Of a DNA stretch of 64,000 bases, positions 30,801 through 35,215 are shown piece by piece (the first letter of the stretch is position 1; each line of letters opens with the position of its first letter). The stretch lies in NCBI RefSeq assembly GCF_024362695.1, contig NC_065421.1, forward strand, positions 11,408,598 to 11,472,597. Direction: 5' to 3'. The position numbers and the translations under genes are program-made. The notes beneath the pieces were generated by a model that was given only the letters and a program-made list of their open reading frames with translations, did no database searches and was not told the DNA's origin. This DNA comes from Pectinophora gossypiella. Its lineage: Eukaryota; Arthropoda; Insecta; Lepidoptera; Gelechiidae.

Positions 30801-32915
30801 ACCACCAGAAGACGCGTAATATTATAATTAGGCACACATTCGTTACAGAGAATAATGCGATTACATTCTATTTGACGAGAACGAAGCAAGGGTATATCGT
30901 TTTTTATACCTTACTTTAGTGATCGAAGCATAGACCTAAGATTTTCGCGCTTTACATGCAGAGACCTATGTAACGTCTACTGTGCTTTAGCTGTACAATG
31001 GTTGTGGCCACATATTCACTGCTAAGTTCGGTTAAGGAAACCGGTTAAGAGCGCATTTTAGATAATGACCGGTGACTTTTCGTCATGGCCGCAATACGGC
31101 AGGAACAAGTGGTAGATAATTTTATCTGGCTTCTTTCAACGGCCCCGAATCATCCATCATACTTGCCTAAAACCCGATAAAATAATATAGGTACTCCGCG
31201 TCCGGTACAGGTGGATAAAAAGGCCATATCAACGCGATACATCTAAAAAAAGTAAGATTTTACATGGCCTAATGTCAAATTGCAATATTCTTTTTGGATG
31301 TATTGTTTTGATGTGGCCTTTTTAAGCTCCTGTACTCAAAAGTACCTGACGTTTAGTACTGAACTCCTCTCGATCTATTAATCATGTTATCTATGAATGT
31401 ATGTATATTTATTTGCAGAAGCACGCCTGACGATCCAGAACGTGGCGGTGTCGGACAGTGGAACGTACGGTTGCCACGCCAGCAACGCTTTCAGCTCACA
31501 CTACTCCACCGTGTCCATCAGTGTGCAAGGTATGCACAGGGATATTTTGTCGGGATTGAAGATTCGGTTTCAACAGTAAATTGCAACGCGATCTATTCGA
31601 ATGTGTCAAATCTCTTGAATATGAGTGACATATCCCTCTCGTACTAACTGCATACTGTTAATGCGAAAGAGACTCATCTCGTCTCTTTTATACGACGTAC
31701 TACGTTCATATGAGTACTTATACAGGGTGTCAGGGACTCCGTACCGAATACTGAAAAGGATGATGCAGCTCATGATTTTAAGTCTGTATAATATATGTCC
31801 AGCTGTGATTCTAATCACGTTACATTTAACAGGATATAGATAGCGGTGATATAAATTATCAATATTTTAGAACCCTGCCCTAAAGGGGCTTTCAATTGGT
31901 CACCTTCTCGCTGGTAATTTGGTATTTTGAAGATCTCTAAAACTTTCCATTATCGAAAATTTCTAGTTATGTAGATTGGAAAGGTATAAAGAACCAATTT
32001 ATTTTTTCATTTTGACTGAAAAATGTAAGAATATCCTACCCTAAAGGGGTTTTCAATTGGTCACCTCCTCGCTGATAATTCGGTATTTTGAAGATCTCTA
32101 AAACTTTCCAATATAGAGTTATGTAGATTGGAAAGGAATAAAGATCCAATTTCCTTTTGTTACTATAAAACGTATTACTTACACATATATCCCTTTAATA
32201 ATATTGCCTTGTTCCTTACAGGTATATACGTCCCGGCCAAATGCACCGACAATCCATTCTTCGCCAACTGCAACCTGATCGTACGCAGCAAGTTCTGTCA
32301 TCACAAATATTACTCCAAGTAAGTTTATATGCCAGTTATAATCAACCTAAACCTAATGTCCCATTGTTGAGCGCAGGCCTCCCTTTAATCACCCTGAGAG
32401 GGTTAAGGAGCGACCACTCCACCACGCTGCTCCTCTGCGGGTTGGAGGAGGCGTTTGGGCTAGTAGCCATGGACAAACGGACCAAATGTTTACACACAAT
32501 TCACATTGAATAATACAAAAATCTTACCCCCTCGGCTGGCTCGCAACCCATCCTAAGATTTTCTTTTTTAATAAAGCGAATAAAAACGTTGTTATTACGA
32601 AATAACAGTAATATTTAGTCGTAACGGCAAAGAAATAATGAAGTAGTACTCACATTACTCCTCTTCTATCCGCCCAGTCTTCTCTTTAGTAAGAGAGTAA
32701 ATTTACGATAATTTGCCAATTTTGCAATTTTGTAGAGATTTTTCACTGTCTTCTATAATTTCCACCCGTGCTTCCAATGTCTTCTTATTTATAGCACTTG
32801 TGAATTGAAACTTCCGTTTATCACCAGGTTCTGCTGCAAGTCGTGTGTGGAGGCTGGCCAGCTGAACGCGCAGGATCTAGAGATGCAGGCAGACGAGTCC
32901 TGGAGGAAGAAGTAG
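1..32915 (+). CDS. Ppn: Papilin (lacunin), multi-exon gene, 5' end outside window
   Basis: Extracellular-matrix glycoprotein of basement membranes. In Drosophila, papilin is known to inhibit an ADAMTS procollagen N-proteinase; the moth orthologue is lacunin, which gave the PLAC domain its name. I traced 52 exons by GT-AG sites and matching phases; they sum to 8276 nt and, read in frame 3 from base 1, close exactly as 2757 codons plus a TAG at 32913-32915. Domain order is ADAMTS-like Cys-rich/spacer, six TSP1, acidic and mucin-like linkers, thirteen papilin cassettes, thirteen Kunitz, antistasin-like, WAP, three Ig and PLAC, matching the family. Most module borders are phase-1 introns, the usual signature of shuffled extracellular domains. 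The missing 5' part should hold the signal peptide and first TSP1. Exon coordinates are in the block entries below; individual splice sites are inferred, not verified by transcripts. Confidence 0.95.
1437..1543. mobile_element. Palindromic MITE, family A
   Basis: Begins GGGTTAAAAAGGCCACACC and ends with its inverse, AATGTGGCCTTATTAACCC; the centre carries the CAATATTGC and TTGCGCAC motifs seen in other copies of the family in this window (about 1996-2097, 24799-25163, 31210-31330, 50647-50880, 63599-63744). No coding capacity. Confidence 0.8.
1745..1870 (+). mobile_element. LINE 3' tail remnant
   Basis: Contains GCTGGATGCGGGCAGCGCAG and GGGGGAGGCCTATGCCCAGC followed by an AGTGGGC and ATAATGATGA end, the recurring 3' end of lepidopteran non-LTR elements. 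Antisense or partial versions of this or similar tails occur at about 3414-3500, 4716-4755, 7325-7400, 32345-32475 and 48035-48095. Confidence 0.65.
1996..2097. mobile_element. MITE family A, 3'-truncated
   Basis: Starts GGGGTTAGAAAGACCACATC, with the TTCATCTAAAAAACC and TTGCGCACTTAG motifs of family A, but lacks the terminal inverse arm. Confidence 0.65.
3267..3372 (+). pseudogene. Decayed partial duplicate of papilin exon 5
   Basis: Sequence from GCGCTGTGGCACTAC at 3289 to CTCCGCTGCCAGGGA at 3354 closely repeats 3139-3204 of exon 5 (LWHYERSQQGFAAPDKLRCQ). The copy reads LWHYQLSQQGFVAPNKLRCQ and then stops at TAA (3361-3363). It also retains a degraded version of the downstream donor region (TCTGTATAACTTAC against TCTGTAAGTTGGCTAACTTAC). 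It sits 36 bp after the true exon's end, inside the intron, and has no usable donor. Confidence 0.85.
3723..8030 (+). CDS. Ppn: Papilin exons 6-12: six thrombospondin type 1 repeats
   Basis: Exons 3723-3855, 4156-4378, 4858-4978, 5272-5454, 6001-6177, 7107-7292 and 7895-8030. Each repeat starts with a WxxxxW-type motif (WVEGPWSPC, WYTGPWKPC, WVLSDWGGC, WYATQWSNC, WYAGPWSEC) followed by CGxG and an RxxxC strand. Four junctions are phase 0 and cut the repeat just before its first Cys, so exon borders are offset from domain borders. The fourth repeat (5443-6177) is atypical: its CxxCL lacks the CGxG turn and the spacing between the first two Cys is shortened by one residue. TSP1 repeats of ADAMTS-like proteins bind matrix and growth-factor partners; no specific partner can be inferred here. 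Confidence 0.93.
6465..6600 (-). mobile_element. LINE 3' tail (GGCCGCC...ATAAAGTAT type), antisense
   Basis: ATACTTTATTGAGG and GCACAATAGGCGGCATTA correspond to the inverse of the tail seen sense at about 24870-24985 (AATAAGGCCGCCTATTGTGC). Part of a non-LTR family tail; two further antisense pieces lie at 7440-7500 and 7660-7780. Confidence 0.6.
7440..7785 (-). mobile_element. LINE 3' tails, antisense, two pieces
   Basis: A short (ATACA)n microsatellite at about 7459-7490 is followed by ACTTTATTGCACC, and a second piece at 7660-7780 has ATCAATAATACTTTATTGCA, then AAGCACAATAGGCGGCCTTA and a GCTGTTTAGCAATAA-like palindrome. Both are ends of the same class of non-LTR element. Confidence 0.6.
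8423..8826 (+). CDS. Ppn: Papilin exons 13-15: acidic linker
   Basis: Exons 8423-8544, 8631-8670 and 8761-8826, joined in phases 1, 0, 1 and 1. The segment is dominated by Asp and Glu, with tyrosines set in acidic context (DEDYDDED, EEEDYGEV), which are plausible tyrosine-sulfation sites. It ends in TEGSGSGE, where a Ser-Gly-Ser-Gly pair follows acidic residues, a typical glycosaminoglycan attachment context. Papilin was originally described as a sulfated glycoprotein, so both kinds of modification fit; neither can be proved from sequence. A reading frame stays open upstream of 8423, but a canonical TTTTTCAG acceptor and the phase both favour this start. Confidence 0.85.
8910..10228 (+). CDS. 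Ppn: Papilin exons 16-19: Ser/Thr/Glu-rich mucin/proteoglycan-like region
   Basis: Exons 8910-9425, 9507-9650, 9781-10095 and 10178-10228, all phase 1 to phase 1. About 340 residues consist almost wholly of Ser, Thr, Glu and Gly. The later part is a loose tandem repeat of TESGETTESG and TSESGP units. There are no cysteines. Dense Ser/Thr predicts O-glycosylation, and the many acidic-flanked SG dipeptides are candidate glycosaminoglycan sites. Symmetric phase-1 exons can be gained, lost or skipped without shifting the frame, so length variation and alternative splicing would be unsurprising. Long open frames on the opposite strand here are a by-product of the codon pattern. Confidence 0.88.
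10310..12942 (+). CDS. Ppn: Papilin exons 20-26: thirteen papilin-cassette Cys repeats
   Basis: Exons 10310-10456, 10725-10935, 11021-11088, 11164-11307, 11556-11729, 12094-12211 and 12656-12942. The region starts TEWSWSSTID, then a basic stretch (RCKARKKSKC), then repeats of the form C..(F/H/Y)GCCPDG.TPA.GP...GC. I count thirteen units; most keep the GCC and terminal GC, with small variants such as GCCKSDNKT and GCCYDNKT. This short six-Cys motif is characteristic of papilins. Introns fall at several points within the repeats (phases 1 and 2), so the array did not grow by simple one-exon duplication. The region comes between the flexible linker and the first Kunitz module. Function is unknown; it is probably a rigid disulfide rod (inference). 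Confidence 0.92.
12355..12560 (-). mobile_element. LINE fragment, antisense
   Basis: Shares TTTATTTAAGAGC.GCGCTCTTGTCGGTGGAGTAATCGCC with 14612-14700 and, more weakly, with 16530-16560, where the sequence continues into a recognisable LINE C-terminal reading frame. Confidence 0.55.
13369..14385 (+). CDS. Ppn: Papilin exons 27-28: Kunitz modules 1 and 2
   Basis: Exons 13369-13545 and 14209-14385, each 177 nt and phase 1 to 1. Both have the six-Cys Kunitz (BPTI) fold: module 1 with SVYWYYDMEYGGC, FWYGGCEGNGNRF and SKEECEDVC; module 2 with LRWYYDSV, FIFGGCLGNANNY and CQERC. The residue after the second Cys, the P1 position facing the protease, is Arg in module 1 (GSCRN), typical of trypsin-like inhibitors, and Gln in module 2 (GACQG), which is not. 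The intron between them (13546-14208) holds a full-length SINE at about 13694-14020. Confidence 0.95.
13694..14020 (+). mobile_element. tRNA-derived SINE, full-length copy
   Basis: The head GCCTCCGTGATCTAGTGGTT, GGTTCGATTCCC carries A and B boxes of an RNA polymerase III promoter; the body has CACTTTGTGA, CACCTGATTGTCCGAAAAAG and TTCGGAGGGCACGTTAAGCC; the end is a LINE-like tail (GGAGGCCTGTGCCCAGCAG). Further copies or parts: 17513-17823 (-), 27015-27198 (-), 35895-36050 (+), 44756-45026 (-), 50337-50642 (-), head only 56740-56803, and degraded pieces near 58148, 62108 and 62625. Confidence 0.85.
14612..14700 (-). mobile_element. LINE fragment, antisense
   Basis: CTTTATTTAAGAGCTACGCT and CTTGTCAGTGGAGTAATCGCC match the fragment at 12355-12560. 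It follows a CT-dinucleotide run. Confidence 0.5.
14856..15624 (+). CDS. Ppn: Papilin exons 29-30: Kunitz modules 3 and 4
   Basis: Exons 14856-15035 and 15454-15624, phase 1 to 1. Module 3 reads RGSCAGNFGRWGF, FIWGGCEGNANRF and CVMRC; module 4 reads VGNCTEKQALWSF, FYYTGCGGNGNRF and CMESC. All six cysteines are present in both. Their P1 residues are Ala and Thr, so neither looks like a classical trypsin inhibitor. In module 4 the usual YGGC is YTGC, a change shared with module 10. Confidence 0.94.
16211..17346 (+). CDS. Ppn: Papilin exons 31-32: Kunitz module 5, split by an intron
   Basis: Exon 31 (16211-16295, phase 1 to 2) encodes VCTLPAVTGECADYRERWYY and ends at the lysine-arginine before the third Cys. 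Exon 32 (17207-17346, phase 2 to 1) resumes with CSRFFYGGCGGNGNSF and EQECQNRC, then a Thr/Pro-rich tail (TTTAAPPQEPEP). The 911-bp intron contains an antisense LINE fragment at about 16533-16860. The split position differs from that in modules 7 and 10, so it is an independent intron. P1 is Ala. Confidence 0.92.
16533..16860 (-). mobile_element. LINE fragment with C-terminal reading frame
   Basis: On the - strand the frame reads RMERISWTERVTNEEVLVKV, then NMIGYLIRHDEFIKNIIEGK, RGRGRPRRAYMEQIKEKVNV and LEWKMLHRQERGS before a stop. The EGKRGRGRPR motif is typical of the C-terminal end of insect non-LTR reverse-transcriptase polyproteins. It is 5'-truncated, sits inside the intron that splits Kunitz module 5, and a sense copy of its very end is at 27437-27470. 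Confidence 0.75.
17513..17823 (-). mobile_element. tRNA-derived SINE, antisense
   Basis: Reverse of the 13694-14020 element: GGCCTCCGTGGTCCAGTGGT at the right edge, CCCGGGTTCGAATCCCGG B-box region, and the AACCCTGACACCAGGGTTGA palindrome at the left. It lacks the LINE-like tail, so it represents a related subfamily. Confidence 0.82.
18108..18278 (+). CDS. Ppn: Papilin exon 33: Kunitz module 6
   Basis: A single 171-nt exon, phase 1 to 1, with FCFLEKDPGPCSQLETRWAY, FDYGGCGGNRNNF and EEYCQYYC. All six Kunitz cysteines are present; P1 is Ser. The intron before it (17347-18107) is occupied largely by an antisense SINE copy at about 17513-17823. Confidence 0.94.
18597..19996 (+). CDS. Ppn: Papilin exons 34-37: Kunitz modules 7, 8 and 9 (block A)
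   Basis: Exons 18597-18720 (phase 1-2), 18965-19046 (2-0), 19334-19538 (0-1) and 19826-19996 (1-1). Module 7 is split inside NGNN/F and ends in a Thr-rich linker (TTTVAPATP). Module 8 (ECYAPQQLEECAGEGEVWYF to CLRSCGVF) keeps six cysteines but has lost the YGGC core and carries extra residues before the fourth Cys, so it is a divergent Kunitz. Module 9 is canonical, with DPGPCRAAIPKFFFDPVTSR and YGGCHGGPNRF, P1 Arg. Exon phases and sequence match block B (modules 10-12), showing a tandem duplication of the three-module unit. Confidence 0.93.
20276..21497 (+). CDS. Ppn: Papilin exons 38-41: Kunitz modules 10, 11 and 12 (block B)
   Basis: Exons 20276-20399 (phase 1-2), 20694-20781 (2-0), 20937-21123 (0-1) and 21327-21497 (1-1), the same phase order as block A. 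Module 10 has PGNCLGYEVKWYF and YTGCDGND, then a Thr/Pro linker (TTTPAAPPPQ). Module 11 (ECRTPASLEPCGANVTAFYY, IGGCGILNRY) is one residue short between the fourth and fifth Cys. Module 12 (DPGPCRGAFPKFYYDSVTSR, YGGCHGGPNRF) is nearly identical to module 9. P1 residues are Leu, Gly and Arg. Confidence 0.94.
21916..22113 (+). CDS. Ppn: Papilin exon 42: Kunitz module 13
   Basis: GC-rich exon with ACLQAADSGRPCAAPAQRRW, VVFAYSGCGGNQNNF and EDCLTLC, phase 1 to 1. The donor at 22114 (CCTG/GTACTT) is clear. The acceptor is the weak point: only TGGAG at 21911-21915 gives the required phase, and it lacks a good polypyrimidine tract. The other nearby AGs that I tested (before 21873, 21900 and 21930) break the frame. 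P1 is Ala. The intron following (22114-22663) shows no recognisable element. Confidence 0.82.
22664..23325 (+). CDS. Ppn: Papilin exons 43-44: antistasin-like Cys-rich segment
   Basis: Exons 22664-22883 (phase 1-2) and 23204-23325 (2-1). Two similar units follow each other: CDRYVEECRTIQCQYSVQR with ADGCERCSC, and CEPLRQECERLKCTYGMER with DDGCERCRC. The C..L.C.YG..R..DGCE.C.C pattern is that of antistasin-type repeats. The second exon continues with HPCAGKQCPAGERCV, a short follistatin-like knot. Similar Cys-rich segments occur between the Kunitz array and the WAP domain in insect papilins (family knowledge). Whether it inhibits a protease cannot be judged. Confidence 0.82.
23700..23882 (+). 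CDS. Ppn: Papilin exon 45: WAP (whey acidic protein) four-disulfide domain
   Basis: Exon of 183 nt, phase 1 to 1. It encodes KPGQCPAELTTEGGACRREC, NDDADCRGAGKCC and GCSQLCLEP, giving the eight cysteines and the central CC pair of a WAP domain, then a Pro/Thr linker. WAP domains are often elastase or other serine-protease inhibitors; no inhibitory loop assignment is attempted. The acceptor is TTTACCCACAG at 23690-23699 and the donor GTCAGT. Confidence 0.9.
24154..24760 (+). CDS. Ppn: Papilin exons 46-47: immunoglobulin domain 1
   Basis: Exons 24154-24290 (phase 1-0) and 24613-24760 (0-1). The first carries the B-strand Cys (LATLRCLFHGNPPPKITW, with the C-strand Trp); the second carries LEIVSLYRNDSGVYICVADN, the DxGxYxC F-strand signature of an I-set Ig domain. 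The exon ends in phase 1 (AAT/G), which joins the Ig2 exon 4.4 kb downstream. Confidence 0.92.
24799..25163. mobile_element. MITE family A with a nested LINE tail
   Basis: Left arm AGGGGGATTAAAATGGTCAC; right arm with CTTTTTAGATGAATTGCG and GATGTGACGCTTTTA. Between the arms a LINE tail (about 24870-24985, ending TTATTGATTGATTG) and a short GAAGGGGAAGGCAGAGGGGT repeat have been inserted. Confidence 0.65.
27015..27198 (-). mobile_element. tRNA-derived SINE, antisense, head missing
   Basis: CATCAACCCTGGTGTCAGGG, CCGCCAAAGGCCCCTGACAT and ACCGGGACCAACGGCTTAAC match the 3' half of the 17513-17823 SINE; the sequence stops matching at the CCGATCCTCTTACT motif before reaching the tRNA-like head. Confidence 0.75.
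27817..28364. mobile_element. Foldback element with inverted arms
   Basis: Left arm 27817-27902 (CCCCTGTTCCACATATCCCT, CTACTGGTAGGGAAGAATGG, AGCTACTAGGGGG) is the inverse of the right arm 28026-28364 (CCCCCTAGTAGCTATATG, CCATTCTTCCCTACCAGTAG, TGTGGAACAGGGG). The core is about 120 bp and non-coding. The left arm carries one to two copies of the unit that forms the long array in the right arm. No target-site duplication is obvious. Confidence 0.75.
28068..28347. repeat. 14-bp minisatellite, about 20 copies
   Basis: Tandem CAGTAGGGATAGAC units; the first dozen are identical, and the last six show GGTATAG and GGATATAC variants. It lies wholly in the right arm of the foldback element. A 119-codon antisense frame across it is an artefact of the repeat. 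Confidence 0.95.
28695..28764 (+). promoter_or_regulatory. Putative internal core promoter (Inr + DPE)
   Basis: TCAGTG at 28729-28734 matches the arthropod initiator in five of six positions (TCAKTY). Taking A at 28731 as +1, GGTCG at 28758-28762 falls at +28 to +32 and fits the DPE consensus RGWYV perfectly at its required spacing. An A/T run (TAATATATT, 28695-28703) lies at -36 to -28, where a weak TATA-like element could sit. It directly precedes the signal-peptide exon, leaving a 5' UTR of about 34 nt. These short motifs can occur by chance; the correct spacing together with the exon is what gives weight. Confidence 0.5.
28765..28810 (+). CDS. Putative alternative first exon with signal peptide, short Ig-PLAC isoform
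   Basis: ATG at 28765 opens MLWCVLLLLVGCRAE, a textbook short signal peptide: an apolar Leu/Val core with a small-residue cleavage region, and no charged residue before the core. The frame ends in phase 1 at GAAG/GTAGCT. Joined to the Ig2 exon at 29168 it continues in the papilin frame and gives 921 nt, exactly 306 codons plus stop, encoding Ig2, Ig3 and PLAC only. The window's main papilin transcript has no use for a signal peptide here. It could be an alternative promoter of papilin or a small separate gene sharing its 3' exons. It is too short for standard ORF calling. Confidence 0.58.
29168..29590 (+). CDS. Ppn: Papilin exon 48: immunoglobulin domain 2
   Basis: A 423-nt exon, phase 1 to 1, holding a whole Ig domain: LNLRCLSYGYPTPAIYWYRG (B-strand Cys and C-strand Trp) and LNSETLGEYACQAYNG (F-strand). 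It ends in a Pro/Thr/Glu-rich tail (HTEPATTPPPEVEVP). Its acceptor (GGTAG at 29163-29167) follows an in-frame stop at 29149-29151, so this start is forced. It can accept either the Ig1 donor at 24760 or the putative signal-peptide exon at 28810. The next intron (29591-30435) shows no recognisable element. Confidence 0.9.
30436..31529 (+). CDS. Ppn: Papilin exons 49-50: immunoglobulin domain 3
   Basis: Exons 30436-30591 and 31419-31529, both phase 1 to 1. The first has GSELSIPCEVDGYPTPDVYW with an SKDG loop; the second has LTIQNVAVSDSGTYGCHASN, the Ig F-strand. The 827-bp intron contains a MITE copy at 31210-31330. Confidence 0.92.
31210..31330. mobile_element. MITE family A, near-complete
   Basis: GTGGATAAAAAGGCCATATC at the left and GATGTGGCCTTTTTAAGCTCC-like right end (31309-31330) are inverse arms; the centre has CAATATTC. 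Lies in the intron splitting Ig3. Confidence 0.75.
31870..32156 (+). repeat. Imperfect tandem duplication, unit about 165 bp
   Basis: Two adjacent copies share CCCTAAAGGGG, TTTTCAATTGGTCACCT, TTTGAAGATCTCTAAAACTT and ATGTAGATTGGAAAGG. The second copy starts at about 32033 and lacks some bases. It precedes the PLAC exon acceptor by about 65 bp. Confidence 0.85.
32222..32915 (+). CDS. Ppn: Papilin exons 51-52: C-terminal PLAC domain
   Basis: Exons 32222-32318 (phase 1-2) and 32828-32915 (phase 2 to stop). The reading YVPAKCTDNPFFANCNLIV, SKFCHHKYYSKFCCKSCVEA has the six-Cys pattern of PLAC (protease and lacunin) domains, found at the C-terminus of papilins, lacunin, PACE4 and several ADAMTS proteins. 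The chain ends 20 residues later at TAG (32913-32915) after a charged tail. The intron (32319-32827) begins with an antisense LINE-tail fragment at 32345-32475. Confidence 0.95.
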
Positions 32916-33878
32916 TTACCACCCGCTGCTGGGACCACATGCCCACAGCTGGGTCCGTGGGGACGTACTGGACGGTGACCACTGCTCACATTTGAAGTTT
33001 TCACACGCAAGATGGCAGTGGAATGGGAAGATTTGTAACTGTTCTACTCCTTTAGTTTTAAGGTTCCTTAGCATGACAATGACTAAGATTGGTCAGATAT
33101 GGATAGTGACACATCAGACCAGACCAAGGTTGATTATTCCAATTTCACTGAAAGTAGCAACATTTTTTATTTTTTATTCAGAAGTAATCTTATCTTCCCG
33201 TTTTGCTCGTGTCTTTCCTGTGTGGACAGTCAATGTAATGTTTTATTGTGTTATAAGTTGTATCGGTAGTGTCAACTAAAATATATATTAATTTTATAGT
33301 ATTTTAATAGAAATCCAGGTGATAAGTTGCAATAGGTTCGATGTCACCGAGTGCCATAAATATTTCAGCATTTAGAAAAAAATCTAAAGTGTATTTTTGT
33401 ATTTGTTTTGTGGTTTGATGTTAAGTGGAATCTCAAGGTGCACATCTGTTATACCATAGATATACTGTAGATATATTTACGCAGAAACGGTTATGTAAAT
33501 AAATATTTTAATGTCACAAATAGCTCCATCTGTGATGGAAGGTAATGCTAAATGCTAATGATAAAACACTAGTTATTCGAGTATCAGACTCACTTGCATC
33601 AACGTTCGTGCATGTATGGCGTTACTAATGTCTTCCAGGTGTTTGGACAAACTTTTATTGTATTTGGTGAAAATTGATTAGAAAATGTTGATGGAAGTGG
33701 GCCTCAGTGTGTAGGAAATAAATTATTTATTTCATAAGGTGTTTATAGAGGAACGCTTAGTGAACGAGTAGTATTGTAGCATAAGCGTAAGCTAGTGGCG
33801 AGGCTAGAGTATCCCGAGTCATAATAATATGGATAAGGCAATTTATATTGTGACATTGTAAATAGAATGAACAATAAA
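32916..33878 (+). other. Ppn: Papilin 3' UTR with candidate poly(A) signals
   Basis: AT-rich sequence after the papilin stop. AATAAA hexamers on the + strand occur at 33498-33503, 33717-33722 and 33873-33878; which one is used cannot be decided from sequence. The farthest lies only about 130 bp from the nearest - strand signal of BIRC6 (TTTATT at 34010-34015), and another TTTATT at 33726-33731 would make the two 3' UTRs overlap. Confidence 0.6.
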
Positions 33879-33989
33879 ATCCCATATAAGTGAATGATAC
33901 ATGTCGTTTTAATCAGAACATCAAAGCACTCCAAAATCTACTAATTGACACACTTCAATGTTTAAACCGGAAAAACAGAATGAAACAAA
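33879..33989. other. Intergenic gap between convergent genes
   Basis: About 110 bp between the most distal papilin AATAAA and the first BIRC6 poly(A) signal. AT-rich, no recognisable element. Confidence 0.5.
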
Positions 33990-35215
33990 AAAATGCGATA
34001 ACATAAATTTTTATTTACATTCCGAAATTCACAGTCAAATATAACAAGAAACGTCCTACGTCCAACTTACCTGGCAATGAAAGTACAATGAGAAACTTCA
34101 CTACTGACGATTTTTTTACTATTTACATTCGCATGACGCAATTTGGTGGAGGCCGCGCGCGGGCGTGAGCAGGCGGCGCTCCGCCCGAGCCACATACAGT
34201 CCGTTCGCGAACTAAACCAAACAATTTCACTTGTTATGTGCGACGGCTAGGCCTGTACATAGCTACAGAGTGTATCCGTTACGATTTACTATCCAGCGTA
34301 GGATGGTTCCGACGCCACCGATCGCTCTTTGAGAGCGTTACCGCGATACATATATTCTTAATTACAAAAATTAAACACAATAAAACATTTTATATACATC
34401 AAATTATAATTTAATGTACATTGCGTTAGTGACGCCGAGGGCAAAAGCCACGCGCGTTCAGATTGTAGTGACGTCATGAGCTAGTATCTGACACGCCGGC
34501 GGCTGCACGCGGTGGTAGTGATGTATGCCGCCCCGCACGGCGCTGCGGGCGACGCGAGCTATACACTCAATATGCACGCATCTATACGACAATCGTCATT
34601 AGTCAAAGATCTAGGCGCGGCAAGTCGCCGCAGCAACGTGGTCGGGGCTAACAGGTCGCGTCGACGCGGGACAGTCGGCGCGACCTCGCCTCGTTTCCGG
34701 ACTTCGTGCGATCGAGGAGGATATTTGTACGGAAACTCTCGAACCCCCGGCGACTGTCCCGCTACGCGCAAATCACTATATACTACTACTATACATTGTG
34801 TAAAGTTAAATAATGACGTCACGGCCCGTAATCATATTCCTCCTTAAATAGCTTACCGGGCGCCGGGCCCGCCCATTTTAGTATCACAATACGTGTTAAA
34901 CTAAACAGAGGTCCCACTAAATCCTAAACTATCTAATAAAAAAAAACTATATAAAATGAAACTTCTATTACAAATAAAAACATTCATAAACTCGCTATTA
35001 AGATATGAGTCCGTCATACACGTGTATAATTCAAGGTACGTCTATAGTAGATCGCTCGTGGCGGTCGAAATAAATACGGGTATATATCTCCTACGGGCTA
35101 GACTACGGTAAATGCGTTCACGTTCCCTACTTGTACTTTCATTGCGCCTTGCGCGGGGCGGCGCGGGCGGCGCGGGGCGGGCGGGGGGCGGGTGGGGGCT
35201 GCGGCGGCCCGCGGC
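33990..35215 (-). other. BIRC6: BIRC6 3' UTR
   Basis: About 1.2 kb between the TGA at 35216 and the first good - strand poly(A) signal (AATAAA, seen as TTTATT at 34010-34015). The part from 34440 to 34860 is unusually GC-rich for a 3' UTR and has chance open frames on both strands. The stretch immediately after the stop (35150-35215) is almost pure G/C. No transposon was recognised here. The 3' end position is inferred. Confidence 0.6.

Noticed and set aside
34512..34847. Open frames on both strands in the BIRC6 3' UTR
   Set aside because: GC-rich sequence with few stops; no start context, domain or splice evidence, and it lies downstream of the BIRC6 stop.
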